From: Metaphire vulgaris
Lineage: Eukaryota; Annelida; Clitellata; Crassiclitellata; Megascolecidae
Length of the DNA stretch: 64,000 nucleotides
Direction of reading: 5' to 3'
NCBI GenBank assembly: GCA_018105865.1
Contig: CM030834.1
Span: forward strand, 11,234,719 to 11,298,718
Positions 25,643 through 36,618 of the stretch are shown one piece after another. The notes beneath the pieces are model-generated. The model saw nothing but the letters and a program-made list of their open reading frames with translations, was not told the origin of the DNA and did not search any database. Positions within the stretch are counted from its first letter, which is position 1, and each line of letters starts with the position of its first letter. A program made the position numbers and the translations under genes.

Positions 25643-25762
25643 ACTCTTAAGCTGAAAATTAAAAGAAACAGAAAATAAGGCAAATCATGGTAAAACAACC
25701 TGTCTCTTAAGCTGAAAATTAAAAGAAACAGAAAATAAGGCAAATCATGGTAAAACAACCTG
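25643..25762. repeat. Perfect 60-bp tandem duplication
   Basis: Two identical 60-bp units starting CTCTTAAGCTGAAAATTAAA (near 25643) and ending AAAACAACCTGT, with no difference visible. It may be a real recent duplication or a data-handling artefact, since the period is exactly 60. Confidence 0.95.
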
Positions 25763-26436
25763 TCTTAGAGACCTATATTATCAAAAATAAATAAAACACC
25801 TTAAAGAATAAGCTTGCAATTAAAATCTTCAAATAAAGTTCAGAATGCACATTTAAAGTAAAATGAGCAACAAAAAGTAATCCTGCAAAATTTTATAAAC
25901 TACAAAGCAGAATGCATCCTCCTCCTGAGTGTGCTATTTTCAGCAGTGCTTAGAAAATTTACAAAAATATTATGTTATATTACATGCACTGTTTATGTGT
26001 GCTATTCTATTAATTGTAATAACAACCTCAAACAATTGCAACTTCATACTTAGTACTATGGCAGCAGCTTTAGAAAAAGCTCATAAAAATATATGACATA
26101 TACAAAACAAATAAAGCATTCCAATTAAAGGTGCAAAACATAAGACATGTTAAAAACAATCCAACCACCTCCAAAACTAGCATTAACATTAACAATGCAA
26201 AACTTAACTTAACCAATAAGTCACAAACAACAAATTTCATTTTTACAACACAGCACATTCACTCAATGCTGAACCTCTTGGTCTACTACAGTAATCACAA
26301 TGCTTTTTTCTCTCCTGATATCACAAGTTTAGCCACTGCTCACCTTAAAATTTACCTACTGGCTATACCGGTAGGTTAAGCTTTACTCATCAACCACTAT
26401 AGGCAACCTGTTGCATGTACCTGCATAAAAGGCATA

Positions 26437-26712
26437 TGGTAACAACACAGGACAATGGAGCAGTAGGTCGCGGGTTCAATCCCCAAAGAAGCCCTAAGGT
26501 CGACTCAACGCTAGAGGGCGGTGCCAACTGAGTAGCAGCTGTGGCTGCGAAGGTAAAACGCGGGTCTAGAGAAAAGCGGGTCTAGAGAAAGCAATGACAA
26601 ACTACTCTAGAATAATGGCTTTAGCCACCTGCGTCGCTGCTTGCCTGACACCGGAGATCAGCGCCGGGCCCGACGCTCGAAATAGAGTACGGGCGAACCT
26701 TTACCTTTACAT
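26437..26712 (+). mobile_element. tRNA-derived SINE (family A), third copy
   Basis: ATGGTAACAACACAGGAC head, B-box GGTTCAATCCCC, body GCCCTAAGGTCGACTC, and tail CCTTTACCTTTAC. It has an internal duplication of CGGGTCTAGAGAAA. Target duplication not clear. Confidence 0.83.
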
Positions 26713-27911
26713 AAACCTTATTTTTAAAACCATAATTAATCGAGCTAACTGCTCGGAAGCAAAAAACTCAAAACACTCTTCTCATATTACAAGAAAAATC
26801 CAACACACAAATCTGCTTAAAACCATGTAAAATTATCTAGCATTACTAACACTTAAAAGAAGTGATAAGATTTTGCCAAAACAAATTAACAGTACATATG
26901 ATGCATATGCACTTTGTCAGGAAATGGTTTAAATGCAAATATTTGAGAAATCGTAACCAACATATTATCTTCAGGTGATCAATTTTTAAGTGACTTATAG
27001 CCCATACAAAGGTCATTTGACTTTTCCAATATCCTGATGTTCCATGACTAAGTCACTGCAGAACACTAGCAAAAAATATTTTTGGCCAAACTGATAAAAT
27101 GTATTTTTCCCACATTAATAAAAAAAAACATCTTTAGTAGATTACTCTAAAAATATTTTAGAAAAACAATCAGGAATCAAACATTATTAAACCAAAAGTT
27201 CAAACCATTGTAACTGTCACTATATGAATTCCACTCTTTGCTGGTAACCATACTGAATTTAAATTCTTACTGTGGTTTCAAATTTCCTGAGTGGAAAAAC
27301 TCCTCCAGTCCATCCCTATGGACAAACCCTTCTCTTCCACTACTATTGTTCCTCTCCAAAGAGCTGCCCATGTTGATCATAATGTTCCATCCATTCAATG
27401 ATTTCTTTCTTACTTCTGTTCCTTTATTATGGAGTCCATTTGTCTGGAATACCTGGTAAACTACTGGATTCTTTATGCCAATTACCTGTAAAATTCTAGT
27501 CATATTTTTGATCCATTTCTTTTACTGAGACACTACGAATACAGAGTGCCACTGAACTGTCACAAGAAAAGACGCTATATGAATCTAGCCATTATATTAC
27601 ATAACATTATATAACATACCTGTGACATCTGATCCTTTGAAATTTGAACACATTAGAAAACAACTTCTTATGGAAAGTTATTGTGAAATGACACTGGTGA
27701 AAACAATAAGCTAGGGCAACAGTTGCGTGCTAATTCAAAATGTAAGACTAGCAGAGAGACACAAATTTAGAAGGCAAGAATAGAAAAAATCAAAGAATAA
27801 GCAATTTAGACAAATATTCAAGACTAAGCTGGATATAAAGAACAACTAAAAATTCCCACTATTGACTCTCAGTAGCACAGCAACTCTTTATGATGGCACA
27901 ATAGTGGCATG

Positions 27912-28596
27912 TTATGAAAATACTTCATCAGCTAAAATCTGATCTTTTTCGTCAGATGCTTTAGTTTCCTTGTTACTCAGGCAATCTCCATGTTCTTGGT
28001 GAAAGACTGTTTCCACAGTTTCCTCAGTCACCACACTTCCTGATTTACCTTCTTCATCATGCAGCTTTTCTCTGTGAGAAACATGCAAATCTTTACGTAT
28101 AGTACACTCTTTGTCAAATTCAATAACCATGACTTCATCAAAGAACTTGGCATGCTTGTTTATAGATGGTGATTCTGGCGGATCATCAGGTTTGTCAATT
28201 GTTGTTTGTTTCTTCAAAATTGTGTGACCTTTTACTACATATGGCTTTGGTTTTACACCTTCTGAAAATGAATTTGCTCTTTCAATACCTAAGTGCTCTA
28301 TATAATCCTGTGAGAATCTGTGAATGACATGAGGATTTTCAAGATCTGGACTCTGTGAATCTCTAACAACTCTCACAAAACGACGACTGGTGGAAGGCGG
28401 TTGAGAACTGTTCTTCAAAGATTTTGTAGAGGAAGTCTTCTTTGCATCAGTCTTGATTTCAGTGTCTGATTCAGATTTAAAATGGAAACCTAATTTCTTC
28501 AGTCGTCGATGCTGCGCAACTTGATGAAGATCGAAAGACCGAGTTCTGAGCCGAAAATCAAAGCAGCCAGAAACTGTCTCTTCGTCAAGCTGATTC
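27912..28596 (-). CDS. Terminal coding exon of an unrecognised gene
   Basis: The open frame runs from an acceptor (TTCTTAG at 28603-28597) to the stop at 27912-27914, about 228 codons, entering with a phase that needs two upstream bases. The protein is hydrophilic, charged and Ser/Thr-rich, and probably disordered. Landmarks are an N-terminal basic patch (FDFRLRTRSFDLHQ, HRRLKKLGFHF), a Lys/Ser stretch, RRFVRVVRDS, and an acidic C-terminus (DEEGKSGS, EETVET, DEKDQILADE). No membrane segment or known domain was recognised. KFFDEVMVIEFD is the only compact hydrophobic block and could be a docking motif. The AATAAA on the minus strand near 27428-27423 is a candidate poly-A signal. Upstream exons were not found. 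The coding call rests on the long clean frame with an acceptor at its edge and on biased composition. Confidence 0.72.
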
Positions 28597-29282
28597 CTAA
28601 GAACAGAATAAGTACGTCTTAAGCATGCATGAAGTATACTATGAAGTAGAATTGTGATTCACATTGTCAGATCCCATAAGTCAGCCTGATTTTTCAGGTT
28701 TCATTTATGGTGGGTAGGCTGTGGAAAGGAAAATAGGCAAGTTTTGAGTCTTGATCTAAATGCTATGAGATTCAGCAGAGCGAACCAAATTTGGCAGCAG
28801 TGACCATAGTGAGCGGATGGCAGGAAGCATCTCCTGCAGCAGCAGGTCTCATGAGGACCTCTCGTTAGTGAAGAAGATAAAGTCAACTTTTGCTGACGAG
28901 AAGTTGTGCAGTAATTGCTTTGATTGTGTGAAACAGGCTAGATAATTGGCTGTGATCAACTCCTGTGCATGGTGCTTCTTCAGGCACTTCAAATTCAGAT
29001 AATTGTGAATAATGTGCAAATAAAGTAATGTGAATAATGTATTGTGAATAGTGTACACATTTGCCACAGACACTATGGTCGCTGCAGCCAAAATCATACC
29101 ATAATTATGTTATGCTTGGTTTTGTCACATACATTAACTAAAAATAAAGCATGTTGTGAACAACCTGAACATAGATGTGTTGATGATTCTCTAAGCTACA
29201 TTCCTACCAAGTTTTATTGATATTGTTAAAGAATTCATAAAGTTGTAGCCAACACAAAAGGGTTTATAATTTATTGTACCAG

Positions 29283-29324
<42 letters not shown>

Positions 29325-29864
29325 ATTAGGCTCATGTTTGGCGCCGTCAGTGAATACAACCGATGAAGCGGCTAAATAAATTAGTGCACAACGAAAAGCT
29401 CACTCCTTTAATGCATCTGATGTCAGACGTTCCCTCGATCCCATTGTATCACAAAGAAGCTAAGTTGTCTTCCTTCTATTATATGCTGCGTCTCTTTTAA
29501 ATCTAGCGAAAACGAAAGACCGTACACGAAACTCCTCGATTGCCAAGAACACGAGACAGTCGTTGCAATGAATTATGACTATTCCGAACGAAATGGAGAA
29601 ATTGTTTAGTAGCTAAATCAAATTAACTATTTGGGCGGTAGTTTTTACAGTAAATCTTGTGGTTCTGGGATGACGACTAAGATTAACCACATAACTGACT
29701 ATTGACTAAGCGCCCAACGCGCCCATTAAATACACGCAATTCAGAATCAGATCAAGGCCACGAATCCCCCCACGATGCCACAGAAATAAAAAAACTGCTG
29801 CGAACATGGCTGTCCCCGCTGCTTCTTGGGCGTTTGGAAAAAACCGTCGACGGCTCGCTCCTTG
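28597..29864. other. Upstream intron or flank of the 27.9-28.6 kb gene, then CpG-richer DNA
   Basis: 28690-28860 contains an inverted repeat-D fragment; 29286-29321 is a CA microsatellite. From about 29340 to 29864 the GC content rises with several CpG sites, which could be a promoter zone for the minus-strand gene, but no exon was placed. Confidence 0.35.
29286..29321. repeat. (CA)n microsatellite
   Basis: About 18 ACAC dinucleotide units. Confidence 0.97.
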
Positions 29865-29956
29865 TAGTGCTGTTACGGTTTCACCTCGAGCAGTCTCGGT
29901 CGGTTTCGGTTCGGTTTGGACCGAAAAACCGCGGTTTCGGTTCGGTTCGGATTTTT

Positions 29957-30005
29957 AACCCTAGGTTAGGGTTAGGGTTAACCCTAACTCTAACCCTAGG
30001 GTTAG
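29957..30005. repeat. Interstitial telomere-like (TTAGGG/CCCTAA) tract, left
   Basis: CCTAGGTTAGGGTTAGGG followed by TTAACCCTAACTCTAACCC. The matching right tract is at about 30950-31035. Both orientations occur within each tract, so they can form hairpins. They are part of the hAT element, not a chromosome end. Confidence 0.88.
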
Positions 30006-30258
30006 CGATAGCTTAATTAATCCTAACCCTATGATCTTTCAGGGATTTTGGAGAGGAAAAATGATACAATTATGACCTCTTTTTGCTTGTCAGGGTTTTT
30101 CGAGAGGAAAAAATACAAGAATGACCTTTTTGAGGACTTTAATAAGAAATAAAAAATAAAATGACGTTACGCGATTTTTGAAAATGGGGGGTCGGCCCGT
30201 TGTGACGTCATATTTTAAGGGTCCGACGTTGCGTGAGGTTGCGTGACGTAGGGGGGGG

Positions 30259-30449
30259 CAGTGGCGGCTCCACCGGGGGGTCAGGGGGGCCCGTGCCCCC
30301 CTATTGAGAGCCTGGCCCCCCCAGTGGCCCCCCCAGTTGGGACCCTATACTTAATGCTACATACATTAAACAACAAATGGTTGGCCCCCCATGATTAGAA
30401 GTTGCCCCCCCAACGACCCCCCACTTGCCAAATCCTAGAACCGCCACTG
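30259..30449. mobile_element. hAT-type MITE, family H2 (CAGTGGCGGCTCC), nested
   Basis: CAGTGGCGGCTCCACC at the left and CTAGAACCGCCACTG at the right. Inserted in a run of G residues, with seven or eight Gs on each side. Copies at 38827-39012 and 60896-61078 have the same ends. Confidence 0.88.
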
Positions 30450-31294
30450 GGGGGGGTGGGTAAAAAAGTGACAAATTCGCGTGACGTCATTTATGGACGG
30501 CCCCTTTATTTAAGTCACCTCTTTTCAGTTCATGCAATTGCCAATAGGCCTAATTTTAAACTCGGCATGATTTAAGGTGGCTTAGGAGGCATTACAGCAT
30601 GTGTGAAAGCCACTAGGGGCACTAACAGGGCTTGAACCCGCTCCGTTAGCCTCAGGGATATTTCTAGGATTGTGGATTTGGGGGTGGGGGTGTCTACCTC
30701 AATTTTGAAGATGTCCGGAGCTAATTGGCATTCCACACTAAACTGGCACTGCGCGACACTACTAATGCAGCCATTTGAAAATTGTTTTTACTGATTTCAA
30801 TAATGACGTCAGACTCTGACTCATCATAGAGACATAGACATGCCAGAAGAACAACACTCGTTATTTTAGCGTTTAAAAGCTGTGCATTGATTGAACTGCA
30901 TTCAAAATGCATTAAATGCATTTAATGCATTGAAAAAAGAGATCATAGGGTTAGTGTTAACCCTAACCCTAACCTAGGGTTTTAACCCTAGGGTTTTAAC
31001 CGTAGGTTAGGGTTAGCTTTAACCCTAACCTAGGGTTAAAACGGAAGAAAACCGTCCAATTTGCATGGTCAAAACCGCGGTTTCGGTTCGGTTCGGTTTT
31101 GACCGAAAAACCGCGGTTTCGGTTCGGTTCGGTTAACCGTAACAGCACTAGCTCCTTGGAGGAATGGCTCGCTCAATCAATCACTGTGAAAATACGTCAA
31201 TGAAATTAGAACATTCGGCTACATCATCTTCAAATATTACTTCTTTATATTACTTCCAATGAATTATTACTTACTAGCCATTGATTACTTCTTT

Positions 31295-31400
31295 ATGAAT
31301 ATAAGTAAGTAAGTAAGTAAAATCTCGTGAATTTATATAGCACTTAGAAGCACAACAGTAGCTGCTTATTCATGTATAGGCGCTCAGCCTTTCTTAAAAT

Positions 31401-31469
<69 letters not shown>

Positions 31470-31470
31470 T
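31295..31470 (+). repeat. Dispersed repeat B followed by (AAT)n
   Basis: AAGTAAGTAAGTAAG and AATCTCGTGAATTTATATAG lead into AGTAGCTGCTTATTC. A (TAA)n microsatellite of about 22 units then fills 31402-31469. Confidence 0.8.
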
Positions 31471-32339
31471 AACAAGGTTTAAAGTGGTTCAGTAGGGACT
31501 GCCCTGTGTGAAAACCGCTGTTAATAGCTATGGGAAAGGTAAAAGATCAGCCAGGCAATAGTCAATATCCGAAGGGCAGTGCCAGTGGGGCTAGGTTGTC
31601 ACAGCTATGGAGGAAATGATTTCAGAAAAAGGAATTAAGGATTTAAGCTTAGACCCGAAGACTTGAGGAGATAATGACGGAATTACAGGAAGTGAGGATT
31701 CAGATTTTATTGTTTGAAAGTGTCCGAGTTTGCGAAGGGAAGCTGGAATAGAGTTTCAAAATATAATTTTGTTTCCACGTTACTTCCTATCATAATTGCC
31801 TATTAGGCTATTTAATTGAAATTCCGACAAATATTATAAGTAAAACTGTGCTTCTATCGAGGGAAAGGTATTCGCTAGATGGCGCCCTTTTCATTAACTT
31901 CGAACGTGGCTACGCTCATGGAAATAATACACAAGCACCTATATAATCTTTATTCGTGACAAGCACAGCATAAAAAAGTAGTACACAGCCAGTAGTATAC
32001 AACCAAAGAAAACACAAATCAACTGAACAAAACTAAATAATAAAAAATAATAACATAAACCTAATAATAAACAAATAAACTAAGCACAAACTTTACACAG
32101 TACAGCCTCTGCCCTCAGACAAATTCTAGTAATGCACTGAGCGTATAACCTATAAGCGCAGCAAATTTCAGAATCGATGCTAACTAATCACAAAGAGCCT
32201 AATGTGATCCTGAACCATATTTCAGATTTTTAGTAGAAAAATGGCCATAAAACCAAAATCTAACCCGTTTTAAAGCCATAAATCCAAAATACAATAAATT
32301 AACACTTTCTTTTAGTCGTTAACTCATAAGCACGACCAT

Positions 32340-32745
32340 ATTAAATCTGTTCTTCAAAAGTTACACGGGCTGCCGGTAGAACCGAGAATTTTATTCAAAA
32401 CTGGTCTCCTGGCTTTTAAAACACTGCAGTCTGGCCAGGGCCGGATTAAGGTCCGAGTGGGCCGGAGGAGGGGCTGAGGGAAAAAAAGGTCGTCGCCTAT
32501 ACTGATAATCTCTGACGAGCAAAAAAGGTTATCTCGCTTGCAAAACGTGCTCACAAGCAAAGAAAAAAGATGGAAAATCGGTGGGCCTATTTTTCATGGT
32601 GGGCCGGGGGGCTACAGCCCCCTCAACCCCCGCCTTAATATGGCCCTGAGTCTGGCCAACCTCAACATTTAAAATCTATGTTGAATCACCCGAAACATGG
32701 TCATTCACCAAGTGTTGCTGGTTCATTGTTAAATGTAGCCTATAC
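32340..32745 (+). mobile_element. CR1/L2-group LINE relic, split by a MITE
   Basis: Decayed coding gives LPVEPRILFKTGLLAFKTLQ before the MITE at 32436-32648 and further LINE-like sequence after it. The homologous relic at 23390-23470 has LHWLPVEQRIVFKT. Confidence 0.7.
32436..32648. mobile_element. hAT-type MITE, family H4 (CAGGGCCGGATTAAGG)
   Basis: Left CAGGGCCGGATTAAGG, right CCTTAATATGGCCCTG, inverted. Perfect 8-bp duplication AGTCTGGC (32428-32435, 32649-32656). The shared internal motif appears at about 32511-32533 and 32550-32573, and partly near 32478. Confidence 0.93.
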
Positions 32746-32785
32746 CTAGAACGGTTAGAACCAACACTGAAATATTGGTAAGAGA

Positions 32786-32941
32786 CATGGACGTCTGCAG
32801 ACAGTTTTCCAGGGATGCAAAACAGTCTTGTGACGAAAGAATTGAAAAAATTTTCCATGGGGTGACGAAAGAAACAAGCAGGCCACAATTTTTCCAGGGG
32901 GTGCAATTGCACCCTCTTGAACCCCCCTCCGGACGCCCATG
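32786..32941. mobile_element. hAT-type MITE, family H6 (CATGGACGTC / GACGCCCATG)
   Basis: GTAAGAGA at 32778-32785 and 32942-32949 is a perfect 8-bp duplication. The interior has two GTGACGAAAGAA words. Ends are related to those of the element at 54470-54679. Confidence 0.85.
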
Positions 32942-33451
32942 GTAAGAGAGCTTTTTCTATTTCTGGCCAAAAATCTGAAACTCTCTCCATCTGGCTGTCA
33001 GATCTTCCAATCCATTGAGTATATTCAGATCCAGACTTAAAACACATTTCTTTCAATTAGCTTTTCCTCCAAAGCCGGGTTTGCTCTTTCCTCTGATCAG
33101 ATCATTCCAGAGATCATTTAGTGGAAAACAACAAGACAGGTTATGGAGGAAATGCTAACTGGAAGAGATGTGTTTTAAGTCTAGATCTGAACATATTCCA
33201 TTTATTGGAAGATCAGGCAACCGGAGGAAGAGTGCTCCAGATTTTTGGCTCAGATATAAAAAAGCTCTCTTGCCAATTTCAATTTGCTTCCCCGGTTTGT
33301 ATTGCAATAATGTTTGTGATTTAAAATTTGAACGTTTAAAACTGAAGCTTAAATAGCTCTAATAAGACTTTGTCCCATTCTCGACCAACAATATTATGAT
33401 TTTAAATAGCTTTGTTGCTGCGTGGGCCATCGCTTTAATCTCTAATAGGTT

Positions 33452-33638
33452 CAAGGATATTTTTACATCCCTCTAACACTCCCAACTTCCTCCAATTTGA
33501 GGTCGGCACCCCGAAAATGTGGTAATGTGACAATGGTATGCATACAAAATGCATACTAATTAGCTCCGGACACCCCACCCCACCCCAATTTGAGGTCGAC
33601 ACCCCTCCCCCAAATTCACAATCCTAAAAATATCCCTG
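33452..33638. mobile_element. hAT-type MITE, family H3 (CAGGGATATTT)
   Basis: Left CAAGGATATTTTTACATCC, right CCTAAAAATATCCCTG. Flanks AATAGGTT and AATAGGCC agree 6/8. The inverted halves each contain AATTTGAGGTCG; a GTATGCATAC hairpin lies between them. Confidence 0.85.
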
Positions 33639-34297
33639 AATAGGCCTACCTCCGTTGAATTATATTTTCAATTGAACTTGCTTTATAGTTGCTATTCGCA
33701 CCGTACACAAAGGCTGCAAAATTTCTATCAGATCGATTAATTTTAATCCTTGGTCAGACCAGTGCATTTTGACAATGGCCCAATGGGTTGATGAGTTATA
33801 TCAGTCATTTGACGTGGACGGGTCTTTATCGATTTGCGAAGGACAACGCTGTTTCTCGCATTAATCATAATTCCATAGCAGCGGCGACTCGGCTCATTTG
33901 TGCATTCGCATTGGCCTACTTTTTGCATCAACCGCTGCAAGAACATCGCCCTCCAATCGCTTCTTCGCGTATTTATTAGCTGGCACAGCAGCTCGTCTTA
34001 TTCGGCCAGAGCTCGAATTGCTGGGAGGTTGGGGGGTTCAGCCCCCTTTAAAATGGCAGACCCTCCCTAGAGAAATGCAAAAAAGTTTTGCAAATGACAA
34101 AAGTGTAAATTCTTAAAACACCACGCTCGCCATGACCCCCCTTTCATTTTCTCACAATTCGAGCACTGTATTCGGCTGTCACTGGACTTAATCATGATGT
34201 CACGAAATGCCTTCGAGACTAACTGGCTTTCTATAGTACCAATCGTCTTCAAGCCTACCGAACCTTGACCTTCGTGGCCCTGACTACAACATCTCCA

Positions 34298-34564
34298 CAG
34301 AGGCGTAGCGTCCCAATGGTTACTATGGATTTAGCCATGAGCGGCACATATGATGGAGGCGGCAAATTTAGGAAGCGACCTTTTTTTTAGCTTGCGGGGT
34401 TGTTGAGGAGTTTTGGCGAAGGCGAAGGGGGCGGCAAAATGTAGTAGAAGGGGCGGCAAATTCAGCGGCGACGACCTTTTTTGCTTGTCAGAGGTATAAT
34501 AAAATCAAATTGGGGCGGCATTTTCCAGGAGCCATGGGCGGCACGGGTGCACGCTGCACCACTG
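34298..34564. mobile_element. hAT-type MITE, family H8 (CAGAGGCGTAGCGTCCC)
   Basis: Perfect 8-bp duplication CATCTCCA (34290-34297, 34565-34572). The left end is CAGAGGCGTAGCGTCCCAAT; the right end is GCACGCTGCACCACTG. Same family as 52628-52972 in opposite orientation. The shared internal motif lies at 34471-34491, with a degenerate copy near 34377. Confidence 0.9.
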
Positions 34565-35561
34565 CATCTCCAAATCCGTATCCGGGATTACCTCGAACGA
34601 CCGTCGCTACGGCCAGCAGCCATGCTAGCCATGAATGATCGATTGTTCGTTCCATCTTCTGTCAAAACTGTTAAGTTCGGCGGCAGATCAATTTCCTGAT
34701 ATAATCCGATTCTGTGGGATATTCGGTGCCTGTTAACGTCACTAAGGTCAAATCCGTAGCGCTATATAGGTGAAATTTCACTACTCTTAGAGACCATCTA
34801 TAAATGACGTAACGCGATTTTTCAGTTTTTTTTATCCCCCTTCGTCACACGTCGTCACAAAAAGTCAGACCCCCTCAAATATGACGCCACAACTCGTTAA
34901 CCCCCCCCCCAACTCTTGTCGTCTTTCGTATGTCAAAGCAGTCAAACGTTTCGTTTGAAAATATGCATTATATATAATTAATATAGGCCTAGTTCAGTGT
35001 CTCGCAAACTGTGTGCCGCGGCACACTAGTGTGCCGCTAGAGATTCCAGCTGTGCCGTGAAAGAATTTCAGAATTTTACTATTATTTTAATTTTTTTGTT
35101 CCCTTCCTAAAAATTTTGCCGGATGAGCAAGTGTAAAAATGGCGTCATATATAGAACCTCACACCAGCCTGCGGCACAGCCTACAATACAATATATCGGA
35201 CATCCATTTTTTTATATAACGTTGCGCGCGCAACGATACAACTGCCAGAAATTAACGTCTTTCGTTGACGTCACCGTCCTTGCGACCTTTACAATGTAAA
35301 AACAACAGCGTCTGAGCGCACAAGGATACATTTGACCCAATTACCGTTTTGAAATTATTACATTGCATGTGTTGAGATGTTGCAATAGTAGGGTAACTAT
35401 AAGTATAGTAACAGTTGAATTTGATGCTTTTACCGAGATTTAGCCCTATGAAATTTGAAATGGATAAATTTTTGGCAAGATCTGAGAAAATGCAAGGTGA
35501 AAACGACACTAAGGAAAACAACGGCGAGAATCTACAGTCGTCAAAAGCTGCCGCTCCTTAA

Positions 35562-36618
35562 CCCTTTAACGGGCAGCGACGTTTATAAACGTCGGCAGGA
35601 AGTTGTAACGGAACGGGCAGCGACGTTTATAAACGTTGCGCCACTTAAAAGGCTATTCACGAACGGGCAGCGACGTCTATAAACGTTCTTCAATGGAATA
35701 TCGCTTTAGTTATTATCCATTCGCAAGATGGCAGCTCTCTTTTAGCTAGTGTGGCCTCTATAAGCGAAAAGAATATATTTTAAGTGACCGAGGGGTCGGA
35801 TTTTGACCAGCATTCATTTTGTCCTTGGTCAAGGTGAAGATGGCTTCGAGGAAGCGTGGGCCAACTCTGTCTTGCGCTGAAGTGAGTCAGAAGTGGATGA
35901 CTCGGAGGCTGAAGCTGACGATCTGGTAATCGCCGACAACGACGACAGCGAAGGCAGCGACGACGACAACGGTGGTACAGTATCCTCTGATACTAGTAAT
36001 TTTGCTTGGGGTGATACTCCCAGACGCATTCCTGTCAGACTTGCTTTTACATAGTCTAATTTTCATTTGTATTTGTATGTACATATGTATGTATGTATGT
36101 ATGTATGTATTTATGTAAGTTTATGTCATTTTTATGACTATGTTTGGTTTTATTTGTCAGATTTCCAGATTGTTGAGAAATTCTCACTTCTGCAAAGGAT
36201 GCACGTCACGTCACTTCTACCGTAAGAAACCTAATAAATCCACCAAATTGGGTCCGATCTTCAAAATTTTTGAAGCTATCTGTTCCCAAGACACCCACCT
36301 CCAACTTTGCCGCTGAACCTAGAGGGGTCATCACTGAAAAATTTTTGCTATTGCCCCCAGAACAAATTTTTTGGGAGGGGGTCCAATTTTGGGCTGTAGA
36401 GTGGGCCAAACCCCCAAAATTTTTTTTGGGCACGGATGGATGGAAAGTGCAAAGAAAATGCTAAACAACGGTGCAAACCGCATCTTTGTAGCTTCTATAT
36501 AACCAGAATTATGGCAAGTTTAAAACGTACATGTTCACAGTTCATATGAACGCTTTTCCCAAAAATTAATTACCCCGATTGGTAACGTCTTGTAAAATTT
36601 AATTACCCCTGCAAAGGG
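35562..36618. mobile_element. piggyBac-like non-autonomous element, copy 2, nested in hAT
   Basis: TTAA at 35558-35561 and 36619-36622. Ends CCCTTTAACGGGCAGCGACG and GCAAAGGG. At 35571-35695 the unit ACGGGCAGCGACG with a GTTTATAAACGT palindrome occurs three times, about 45 bp apart. The right half shares TGGGTCCGATCTTC-like and ACCGCATCTTT words with copy 1. Confidence 0.85.
35880..36120. repeat. GAC/GAG-rich stretch and (GTAT)n tract
   Basis: GACGACAGCGAAGGCAGCGA and GACGACGACAAC runs precede a (GTAT)n microsatellite at about 36080-36112. All lie inside the piggyBac-like element. The stretch may be a relic of the acidic N-terminus of a transposase, but I could not confirm a frame. Confidence 0.4.

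Larger units (their letters stand above)
29865..31150. mobile_element. hAT-like non-autonomous element with telomere-like interior
   Basis: Ends TAGTGCTGTTACGGTT and AACCGTAACAGCACTA are perfect inverted repeats. GCTCCTTG at 29857-29864 and 31151-31158 is a perfect 8-bp duplication, as in the hAT superfamily. Inside each end lie CGGTTTCGGTTCGG arrays, then TTAGGG/CCCTAA arrays (about 29957-30005 and 30950-31035). The middle holds a family C fragment carrying an H2 MITE, a tRNA-SINE piece and part of an H3 MITE. No transposase frame. Confidence 0.92.

Noticed and set aside
29957..31035. Chromosome end or assembly break from TTAGGG repeats
   Set aside because: The tracts are short, in both orientations and inside an element with intact target duplication.
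32676..33056. 126-residue minus-strand open frame
   Set aside because: It runs through an H6 MITE and repeat D, so it is a chance frame in repeats.
35880..36029. Transposase exon in the piggyBac-like element
   Set aside because: The acidic codon-like stretch has frame breaks and no catalytic Asp blocks could be recognised.
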